A stretch of 37,980 bases of DNA, from assembly GCA_023135995.1 (NCBI GenBank), contig JAGLRY010000204.1, positions 1-37,980 of the forward strand. Direction: 5' to 3'. The position numbers and the translations under genes were made by a program. Below, piece by piece: positions 16,634 through 23,275 of the stretch; the stretch's first letter is position 1; each line of letters begins with the position of its first letter. This DNA comes from Candidatus Aminicenantota bacterium (GTDB lineage Bacteria > Acidobacteriota > Aminicenantia > Aminicenantales > Aminicenantaceae). Below the pieces are notes generated by a model, which saw only the letters and a program-made list of their open reading frames with translations, had not been told where the DNA came from and did not search any database.

Positions 16634-18097
16634 ATGAGTTCAAAGCTGAGAGTGATTTTTATCTCTGCGGAAGTGGCGCCCTTTGCCAAGTCGGGAGAGT
16701 TGGCGGATGTGGCGAGCGCTCTTCCCAAGTATCTCTCTTATCTGGGCATGGAGGTCTCGGTGTTCATGCCAATGTACAGGCGTCCCGAGATCGAGTCTCT
16801 GCCTAAGAAAATCATGGCTTCGGACCTTTCCGTTTCTATTGGAGAAGTCAAGGCGAAGGCCCGTGTTTATAAAAGCGAACTGGGTAAGTATGATATCTAC
16901 TTCATCGATAATGCCAAGTATTTTTTACGTGAGAACATCTACGGAACCGGAAGGGGCGAGTACCTGGATAATGATGAACGGTTCGTCTTTTTCAACCGAG
17001 CGGTGTTGGAGTTTCTTCTCAACGCAAAAATGTCTGCGGATATTATCCACTGCAACAATTGGCCAACAGCTTTGATCCCCCTGTTCCTCAAGACACAGTA
17101 TGCAAAAAAAAACCGGCTCTCCAATGTCGCTACGGTCTTCACTCTCCACAACATATCCTATCAGGGGGAATTCCCACCTGAAACACTGTCTCTGACGGGC
17201 TTGAATTGGAGTTATTTCAGCCAGCTTTCTTTGAACGGGAAGTTCAACTTTCTTAAAGCGGGGATCCTTTTTTCCGATGCGATCAACACTGTCAGCTCTT
17301 CCTATAAACGGGAAATTCTCACCAAGAAGTATGGATTCGGTTTGCAGGAACTGCTCAAACAGAGGAAGAGTGTTTTTTCCAGCATCCGGAACGGTGTGGA
17401 TTATGAGATCTGGGATCCCGAGAGAGACCCCTACATTGAAAGCAATTATTCCGCATCCAGCTTGGAAGGGAAGGACATAAACAAGCGTGACCTCTGTCGG
17501 GAGTTCGGGCTTACCATCGATCCTGGAGTGCCTCTGATCAGTGTTGTCTCCTACATGACTGTCAATAAAGGATTTGATATTTTGCTGGAGGCCATGGGAA
17601 AGTTGATGGAAATGGACCTGGGATTCGTGATCCTTGGTCATGGGGACGAACAGTATGAGAGGGCATTTTTATCCCTCCAGAAACAGCATTTGGGACGTTT
17701 GGCGGTCAAGGTAGATATGAGCCCATCCTTGTTGCATAAGGTAGCCGCGGGGGTGGATATCGTTCTTGTCCCTTCCCGTTACGAGCCCTGCGGATTGAAC
17801 CAGTTGTACAGCTTCCGGTATGGGAGTGTTCCTGTTGTGAGGGCAACGGGTGGATTGCGAGAAACAGTGAAGCCATTCAACGCGAAGACGCTCAAAGGAA
17901 ATGGCTTTGTGTTCAGAGAGTACAGTTCGGAGGCTCTGGTTGAGGCCGTAAAACGAGCCCTGCGATGGTACAAAAAACCTAAAATGTGGAAAATGATCAT
18001 GCAGAACGGGCTCACAGAAGACTTTTCTTGGGAACAAGCAGCCAAGAGGTATGCTAAGCTCTACGAGAGATCATTGCAAATAAAGAGAGGAGGCTAA
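16634..18097 (+). CDS. glgA: glycogen synthase family (GT5) glucan synthase with altered donor-site residues
   Basis: A 487-residue GT5 enzyme expected to extend alpha-1,4-glucan from ADP-glucose. Both Rossmann domains are complete: N-terminal SAEVAPFAKSGELADV, HCNNWPTAL near 139, TLHNISYQG near 170 (retaining His172), and C-terminal RYEPCGLNQLYSFRYG near 382-397 with the expected Glu384, then RATGGL. Two positions differ from the usual pattern. KTGGL reads KSGEL (Glu22 for Gly), and SRLxxQKG reads SYMTVNKG (Tyr307 for Arg, Lys312 kept); both lie at the donor phosphate site in characterised enzymes. A changed donor, changed kinetics or simple divergence are all possible. trxA begins two bases after its stop codon. 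Confidence 0.88.
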   Translation: MSSKLRVIFISAEVAPFAKSGELADVASALPKYLSYLGMEVSVFMPMYRRPEIESLPKKIMASDLSVSIGEVKAKARVYKSELGKYDIYFIDNAKYFLRENIYGTGRGEYLDNDERFVFFNRAVLEFLLNAKMSADIIHCNNWPTALIPLFLKTQYAKKNRLSNVATVFTLHNISYQGEFPPETLSLTGLNWSYFSQLSLNGKFNFLKAGILFSDAINTVSSSYKREILTKKYGFGLQELLKQRKSVFSSIRNGVDYEIWDPERDPYIESNYSASSLEGKDINKRDLCREFGLTIDPGVPLISVVSYMTVNKGFDILLEAMGKLMEMDLGFVILGHGDEQYERAFLSLQKQHLGRLAVKVDMSPSLLHKVAAGVDIVLVPSRYEPCGLNQLYSFRYGSVPVVRATGGLRETVKPFNAKTLKGNGFVFREYSSEALVEAVKRALRWYKKPKMWKMIMQNGLTEDFSWEQAAKRYAKLYERSLQIKRGG

Positions 18098-18098
18098 A

Positions 18099-18425
18099 TT
18101 GTCCGAAGATATTTTTAATGTGACTGATGACACATTCGAAGAGGAAGTGCTCAAGGCAGAGCTTCCTGTTCTTGTGGATTTTTGGGCCGTATGGTGTGGC
18201 CCCTGCCAAATGGTCGCTCCCACAGTGGAGTACTTGGCTCAAAATTATAAGGATAAGTTGAGGGTTGCCAAGATGAATGTGGACGATAACATGAATGTTC
18301 CTGCCAAATACGGCATCATGAGTATCCCGGCCCTTCTTCTTTTTAAGGGCGGAGAGGTTGTGGAGACCGTCATTGGAGCCCTCCCTCAAGACAAGATCGT
18401 GGATACGGTAGCAAAACACCTATGA
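18099..18425 (+). CDS. trxA: thioredoxin
   Basis: A 108-residue thioredoxin with the WCGPC redox centre at Cys33 and Cys36, the buried DFWA stretch just before, and the cis-proline in GIMSIPALLLF. It reduces protein disulfides in the cytoplasm. TTG is used as start; AGAGGAGG lies just upstream, inside the end of glgA. The stop overlaps trxB by four bases, so donor and reductase are made together. Confidence 0.96.
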   Translation: MSEDIFNVTDDTFEEEVLKAELPVLVDFWAVWCGPCQMVAPTVEYLAQNYKDKLRVAKMNVDDNMNVPAKYGIMSIPALLLFKGGEVVETVIGALPQDKIVDTVAKHL

Positions 18426-19345
18426 GTCAGACACACGACGTCATCATACTCGGTGCAGGCCCTGCGGGGTTGTCCTCTGCCATTTACACGGGACGGGCCA
18501 TGCTCGACACCCTTATCCTCGAGAAAGGTGCGCCTGGAGGTCAGATCCTTATGACGGATTTTATCGAGAATTATCCGGGTTTTCCCGAAGGGATCGCTCC
18601 CGTCGAGTTGATGGAGAGTTTCCGGAAGCAGGCCGAACGCTTTGGTGCAAAGATCGGCATCGATACGATCAAAGAGCTCCAGAGAGAGGGCCAGCTCTGG
18701 AAAGTGTGCGGCAATAAAAATGAATACCTAACGCGCGCAGTCATCATCGCCACAGGATCGAATTTCAGGAGACTCGGCGTCAAAGGGGAAGGGAAATTCA
18801 CAGGGCGAGGTGTTTCCTACTGCGCCACTTGCGATGGATTCTTTTTTAGGGACAAGGTTGTGGCTGTTGTGGGAGGTGGGAACTGGGCGCTTACAGAGGC
18901 CATTTTCCTGACAAAATTTGCCCGCCGAGTTAAAATGATCCACCGGCGTGACCAATTCAGAGCCGAAAAGATCCTTCAAGCGCGGACACTCGCCCATGAA
19001 AAGATGGAGGTGCTCTGGGATACGGTGATCGAAGAGATCTCGGGAGACACCACACTTAAGTCCCTCACTGTCAAAAATGTCAAAACGGGTGAGCTGACAG
19101 AGCTCAAAGTGGATGGTTTGTTTGTCTCCATCGGCACAGTCCCCAATTCAGAATTCGTGAAAGACCTTCTCAAGCTCAACGAATGGCGGGAAATTGTTGT
19201 GGGAAAAAAGATGAAGACATCCCAACCCGGAATCTTCGCTGCTGGAGATGTGACCGATGCCTGCCCCGAGCAAGTGGCCACTGCAGTGGGCACGGGTGTG
19301 GCAGCAGCCATTGCCACCGACGAATACCTCCAGTCCCTCGCATAA
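18422..19345 (+). CDS. trxB: thioredoxin reductase
   Basis: This 307-residue flavoprotein passes electrons from NADPH to thioredoxin. It has the FAD motif ILGAGPAGLSSAIYTGRA, the active-site CATC in YCATCDGFFF near residue 138, the NADPH motif VGGGNWALTEA, HRRD for the 2'-phosphate, and the C-terminal GIFAAGDVTD. In the NADPH motif Trp and Thr replace the usual small residue and Glu; HRRD argues that NADPH is still used. It closes the long plus-strand operon; only 29 bases separate it from the end of convergent lpxD, with no clear terminator hairpin. Confidence 0.95.
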   Translation: MSQTHDVIILGAGPAGLSSAIYTGRAMLDTLILEKGAPGGQILMTDFIENYPGFPEGIAPVELMESFRKQAERFGAKIGIDTIKELQREGQLWKVCGNKNEYLTRAVIIATGSNFRRLGVKGEGKFTGRGVSYCATCDGFFFRDKVVAVVGGGNWALTEAIFLTKFARRVKMIHRRDQFRAEKILQARTLAHEKMEVLWDTVIEEISGDTTLKSLTVKNVKTGELTELKVDGLFVSIGTVPNSEFVKDLLKLNEWREIVVGKKMKTSQPGIFAAGDVTDACPEQVATAVGTGVAAAIATDEYLQSLA

Positions 19346-19374
19346 ATTCTGAGTGCAAAAATTCTGTGACGGGA

Positions 19375-20436
19375 TTATTCTCTGAGTTTATTTTCCAGCT
19401 CTTCGATGCGTTTCTTGAGTTTCCTGAATTCCCGGATCAGATCATAGAGCTGGGGGATGGCGGCCCAGGCTTTGCGCCAGGTCCTGATATCGAGATGCGG
19501 GCTTCCTGAAACAAAGGAACCGGAGGGAAGGTTTTTTGTGATCCCAGACTTTGCGGCGATAATGACGTTGTCTCCGATCGTAATGTGGTCGGGGATCCCC
19601 ACTTGGCCGCCAGCGATGAAATTTTTTCCGACCTTCGAGCTCCCGGCAATTCCTGTCTGTGCGGCCAAGATGCTATCCGGTCCGATCTCCACACTGTGGG
19701 CGACCTGAACGAGGTTGTCGATCTTCGTTCCTCTCTTGATGATGGTTTCGCCCAAAGCGGCTCTGTCGACGGTTGTGTTTGCGCCTATCTCCACATCGTC
19801 TTCGATGATGACGATCCCCTTTTGGGGGATTTTGATGTGAGATCCGTCTTTGGCCTTTTGGAATCCAAAGCCGTCAGATCCTAAAACCACTCCGTTGTGC
19901 AGGATGACGTGGTTGCCGATCCGGGTGTTCTCTCTGATGGACACAAAGGAATGGCACATGACCTCCTTTCCGATCTTGACTCTCGGGTATACGGAGACGA
20001 AGGGGAATAAAACAGAACCGTCCCCGATTTCGACGTCTTCGTCGATAAATACAAAGGCACCGATAGCCACATCCTTCCCGATCGTGGCAGAGGGAGAAAC
20101 CAGAGCCTGGGGATGGATGCCGGGCTCAGGACGGTAGGGTGTGTAAAAAAACTCCAACGCCTTTATGAATGAAATATAGGGATGTTCAGAGTGTATTGTA
20201 GGGATCCTGTCGGATTTTTCCTCGATGGTCACGATGGCTGCCGAGGCTTTTGTTTTCTCCAGTGAATTTCTGTATTTGGGGTCAGCGAGAAAAACGAGGT
20301 CTCCCTTATCAGCCCTTTCCAAGCTGGAAACGTCATGGATGGGGGTGTTCCCGTCCCCTTCGAACCGACAGTCTAGGTGACGGGCCAGTTCTTCCACTGT
20401 TGTGCACTTGGGGCGGTTTTTATGCGGTCTTTTCAT
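19375..20436 (-). CDS. lpxD: UDP-3-O-acylglucosamine N-acyltransferase
   Basis: A 353-residue left-handed beta-helix enzyme that adds the second acyl chain in lipid A synthesis. An N-terminal uridine-binding domain (to about 95) precedes hexapeptide repeats (IGKDVAIGAF, IGDGSVLFPF, IGANTTVDRA, IGDNVIIAAK) with the conserved VLGSDGFGF and the active-site region NLVQVAHSVEIG, then a C-terminal helix. ATG 20436, preceded by AGAGGA, is preferred over ATG 20448 or 20490; it overlaps the yihY stop by 17 bases. It is separated from the usual fabZ-lpxA partners and lies instead at the end of the ATP synthase F0 cluster. Confidence 0.94.
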   Translation of the reverse strand: MKRPHKNRPKCTTVEELARHLDCRFEGDGNTPIHDVSSLERADKGDLVFLADPKYRNSLEKTKASAAIVTIEEKSDRIPTIHSEHPYISFIKALEFFYTPYRPEPGIHPQALVSPSATIGKDVAIGAFVFIDEDVEIGDGSVLFPFVSVYPRVKIGKEVMCHSFVSIRENTRIGNHVILHNGVVLGSDGFGFQKAKDGSHIKIPQKGIVIIEDDVEIGANTTVDRAALGETIIKRGTKIDNLVQVAHSVEIGPDSILAAQTGIAGSSKVGKNFIAGGQVGIPDHITIGDNVIIAAKSGITKNLPSGSFVSGSPHLDIRTWRKAWAAIPQLYDLIREFRKLKKRIEELENKLRE

Positions 20437-21292
20437 GGATCCTCTCATTGAGGACAGCAGCCAGCTCTGCTCCCCAAAGCAGTATGACAAGGGAGAAGCT
20501 CAGCCACAGGAGGAAGAAGATGATCGATGTGATCGTTCCCTGCAGGAGTTTGGAGAGCACGATGCCGATAGCCGAGAAGTGGGCCACATAAAAAGCGAAC
20601 AGCCTTTTGAAGATCTCCCAGAGGAGAGCGCCGATAAAGGCAGAAACGACCGCAGCTTTTGTGTAGACTTTGACCTCAGGAATGAATTTGTAGAGAGAGA
20701 AAAAGAACAGAAATGTCAGAGTGAACGGGATGAGGTATTGGAGAAAAAAATTGTTGACCAAGGACACGGCCTCAGGATTGATGTTGTTGGCAACAAACGG
20801 GCTTTCCTGGATGATCCTGTTGATGGCTGTCCAGACAGCGGTGATGGACAGAGAGATCAGCATGATGATCCCTATGACAAACAGCAGGATGTATTCCATA
20901 AGCCGGCTGTAGAAGAAGGTTTTTTGCTGGTTTGCTCTGAAGATGGAGTTTATGGCATTGATCAGGTTTGAAAACAAAAAACTGGCAGCGATGAAAGACC
21001 CTGCCAGGCCGAACCATCCGAGATTGGAGATGTTTTGGGAAAGATACTGGAGCCTTTCGAAAAAGGCGGGGTCTAGCTGAGCGAAGAACTCATCGTTGAA
21101 GATGTTCAGACTGCGGAACGCGATTTCCGAATTCCCGAGAATACGTGTGGAAACAAAGGTAAAAAGCGCAACCAGGGGGATGGAACACATCAGGGCAAAG
21201 TAGGAGATGATGATCGCATAATTGCCGCACTTGTCCTGCGCAAACCTCTGGAAGGTTTTTTTGACGACCTGGAAAACTACAGAATTTTTCAA
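20420..21292 (-). CDS. YihY/BrkB-family inner membrane protein
   Basis: A 290-residue membrane protein with about six predicted helices (around 27-48, 90-112, 130-158, 183-207, 218-238, 248-275). It has the family features ISYFALMCSIPL near 29-40, ANQQKTFF in the first half, and the closing LLWGAELAAVLNE. YihY proteins were once called RNase BN in error; their function is unknown, though some are linked to envelope integrity or transport. It lies 26 bases after atpE and overlaps lpxD by 17 bases, so it is expressed between an energy gene and a lipid A gene. Confidence 0.88.
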   Translation of the reverse strand: MKNSVVFQVVKKTFQRFAQDKCGNYAIIISYFALMCSIPLVALFTFVSTRILGNSEIAFRSLNIFNDEFFAQLDPAFFERLQYLSQNISNLGWFGLAGSFIAASFLFSNLINAINSIFRANQQKTFFYSRLMEYILLFVIGIIMLISLSITAVWTAINRIIQESPFVANNINPEAVSLVNNFFLQYLIPFTLTFLFFFSLYKFIPEVKVYTKAAVVSAFIGALLWEIFKRLFAFYVAHFSAIGIVLSKLLQGTITSIIFFLLWLSFSLVILLWGAELAAVLNERIHEKTA

Positions 21293-21318
21293 CGTCTCAC
21301 AGGATGATCACTGGTGCT

Positions 21319-21663
21319 TTATTGGTAGTTTCCCCACTGGACATTGATGATCATGATGGTGATCAGAAGGGCGTATATGACCAGTGTCTCGATGAGCACG
21401 AGCCCGAAAATGAGAATGAACCTGATCGTGGGAGCTCCTCCTGGATTTCTGGATATCCCTTCGCACGCACTGCTGATGGCTTTGGCTTGGCAGAACGCTC
21501 CTGCCGCAGCGGCCAGCGTGATGATGGCGCCTCCAACAATGATGGACAATTTGTAGAGCATCGCTCTCTCTTCACTCACTGCTGCATCTTGAGCCAAAAG
21601 GGGCGCGCAAAAAAGGATCATGAAGAAAACCAGCATACCGGATGCCTTGAGCTTTGAATTCAT
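21319..21663 (-). CDS. atpE: ATP synthase F0 subunit c with signal-peptide-like leader
   Basis: This 114-residue c subunit has an N-terminal hydrophobic leader of about 25 residues (LVFFMILFCAPLLAQ) followed by the two-helix hairpin of the rotor ring, with the loop RNP. The carboxylate is Glu92, flanked by Thr93 and with Gln59 on helix 1 and Tyr97 one turn further: the set Q-E-(S/T)-Y known from sodium-binding rings such as Ilyobacter tartaricus. That suggests sodium coupling, an inference. Two adjacent ATGs exist (21666, 21663) after AAGGAG; the second has better spacing. It lies 16 bases after atpB. Confidence 0.93.
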   Translation of the reverse strand: MNSKLKASGMLVFFMILFCAPLLAQDAAVSEERAMLYKLSIIVGGAIITLAAAAGAFCQAKAISSACEGISRNPGGAPTIRFILIFGLVLIETLVIYALLITIMIINVQWGNYQ

Positions 21664-21679
21664 CATTATACTCCTTATA

Positions 21680-22426
21680 TTAATGTTCCTCTTCGTGGGC
21701 CACAGCTCCTGCAATATAAATGCAGGCCAACAACACGAAGACGAAAGATTGGATGACGGCAGTGAATATCGCTATTGCCATAAAGGGAAGCGGCAGGAAA
21801 AATGGAACGATGGACGCCATGATGACGATAAGCACTTCTTCGGCGAAAATATTCCCGAAGAGTCGAATGGAGAGGGAAACGGGACGGGAGAAATGGCTGA
21901 TGATCTCTATGGGGACCATGAGCGGAGCCAAAAGGGGGATTGGTCCAGCGAAGTGTTTAAGATATTTCAAAAGGCCTTGTGCTCTGATGCCCTGGAGGTG
22001 ATAGTACACAAAGACAACAAGAGCACAACCTATTGTGACGTTGAGTTTGCTCGTGGGAGACATGAATCCGGGAACCAGTCCGATGAGATTGCAAAAAAGA
22101 ATAAAGAGCCCCACGGTAGCGATGAGCGGCAGGTATTTTTTCCCCTGTTCTCCGATCGTGTCCACGAGCAATCCTTCAAAGGTCTGAATGATGAGCTCAA
22201 GGACGCTCTGACGCTTGGAGGGGACGAGGGAGAGTTTTCGGGAAGAGAGGCCTAATAACAGGGTTAGCAAAAGCGCAACGACCAGGCACATGACGATGTA
22301 ATCCGGCACGAGGTGCTCGGGGTCTGCAACATGGATCCCCAGCCAGCTGAGAAGAGTTGCCAGAGGCTTACCGAAGACTTTGTTGAAAAGGTCGACGATG
22401 AATAAACTGTGCTCTAATTTTTCCAT
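21680..22426 (-). CDS. atpB: ATP synthase F0 subunit a
   Basis: A 248-residue stator subunit forming the ion half-channels next to the c ring. It has several membrane helices and the essential arginine in SRPVSLSIRLFGNIFAEE (Arg188), with the second conserved helix near 212-240. The C-terminus ends in acidic residues and His. Its start overlaps the upstream subunit I gene by 13 bases. The subunit b, delta and F1 genes are absent from this locus. Confidence 0.95.
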   Translation of the reverse strand: MEKLEHSLFIVDLFNKVFGKPLATLLSWLGIHVADPEHLVPDYIVMCLVVALLLTLLLGLSSRKLSLVPSKRQSVLELIIQTFEGLLVDTIGEQGKKYLPLIATVGLFILFCNLIGLVPGFMSPTSKLNVTIGCALVVFVYYHLQGIRAQGLLKYLKHFAGPIPLLAPLMVPIEIISHFSRPVSLSIRLFGNIFAEEVLIVIMASIVPFFLPLPFMAIAIFTAVIQSFVFVLLACIYIAGAVAHEEEH

Positions 22427-22824
22427 TCTTTTAGCTTAGAGAGTCCTACAACAGCCTCTAACAGAAAAACAACAATAAGCGTGGAAAATCCTGCTGCAAA
22501 AGCCAATATTTTCTCTGAAAAGAAGAGAATTATAATAAAAAAGATACCAAGAATCAATAGAAGTCGGATGCTGTATACAGCGATCCCTGACCGTAAAGCC
22601 TTCTTTTTCCCAGAGGAAAGGAATCTGGAGATGGCCTGCCTCATCCAGATAAAGTTGATGGCGGCCAAGATCCCACCGGCAAAAACGAGTGCAGCGCTCA
22701 CCCCGTCGAACACAATCCAGGTGCCGACAGCAAGGACCAAGGATAACAGGACAATCTCCTGAGGGATTCTCTTGAGGATGCGTTCCTCTTCCCCGGCTAG
22801 GTTGTCTTTTTCTGGATCTGTCAT
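22414..22824 (-). CDS. atpI: ATP synthase subunit I-like membrane protein
   Basis: A 136-residue protein with about four hydrophobic helices (around 25-42, 44-58, 88-106, 108-126) and a hydrophilic N-terminus of about 20 residues. Position between a small AtpZ-like gene and atpB, length and topology fit the AtpI/ATP_synt_I family, proposed to help assemble the c ring. Sequence conservation in this family is weak, so the name depends on context. It overlaps atpB by 13 bases. Confidence 0.75.
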   Translation of the reverse strand: MTDPEKDNLAGEEERILKRIPQEIVLLSLVLAVGTWIVFDGVSAALVFAGGILAAINFIWMRQAISRFLSSGKKKALRSGIAVYSIRLLLILGIFFIIILFFSEKILAFAAGFSTLIVVFLLEAVVGLSKLKEWKN

Positions 22825-22827
22825 CGT

Positions 22828-23064
22828 TCACATGTCCTTATCTTTATCAAGGTATTTTTTTAATCCTCTGATGAGACTGTAAAACCCGGAGGCTGTCCCG
22901 AAGAGAAAAAAGAGGACCAAGAGCCAAGGGCGAGTTCCTAAAAGCTTATCGAGGTAGTATCCGATAAACAGTCCCACAGCGATGGAAGACGGCAGCATGA
23001 GTCCCAATGAACTCAACCCTGCGAGTTTTTTATAGTTGATCCTTGACCTGTCGTCGTCCCTCAT
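22828..23064 (-). CDS. AtpZ/AtpI-type small F0 assembly protein
   Basis: A 78-residue protein with two membrane helices (about 16-36 and 46-64) joined by YYLDKLLGTRPW, matching the small AtpZ-like family (glycine-rich first helix, conserved D-x-x-x-G-T-x-P loop) found before atpI/atpB in many phyla. Such proteins have been tied to magnesium uptake or c-ring assembly. It is the first gene behind the strong minus-strand promoter and ends three bases before the next start. Confidence 0.8.
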   Translation of the reverse strand: MRDDDRSRINYKKLAGLSSLGLMLPSSIAVGLFIGYYLDKLLGTRPWLLVLFFLFGTASGFYSLIRGLKKYLDKDKDM

Positions 23065-23183
23065 ATCTCTTGATCGATGGGCTCACCTTTGCCCAAACGA
23101 CTGAACTTTTTGAGCAAATAAAGTCCGCCTCTCACGTCCTGCTTTTTACGTCTAACCCCGTTTTAAAGGAGCAAAGCAAAGGA

Positions 23184-23212
23184 ATTATCGTACGAATTGG
23201 ATGGGCTGTCAA
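23184..23212 (-). promoter_or_regulatory. strong sigma70-type promoter for the F0-yihY-lpxD operon
   Basis: On the minus strand a perfect TTGACA (23207-23212) and GATAAT (23184-23189) are 17 bases apart. Transcription would begin near 23177, giving a leader of about 113 bases before the AtpZ-like ATG at 23064. The same 211-base gap serves divergent lptD, for which I find no equally good plus-strand promoter. Confidence 0.7.
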
Positions 23213-23275
23213 GGTGATTTCTTGTGTGATTTATAGGGGGAAGCTTATTGATAATCAAGAGAGGGTTGTGTAACA

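Noticed and set aside
21620..22255. A plus-strand frame of 211 codons across the atpE-atpB junction
   Set aside because: Very polar product read opposite two membrane-protein genes; typical shadow composition.
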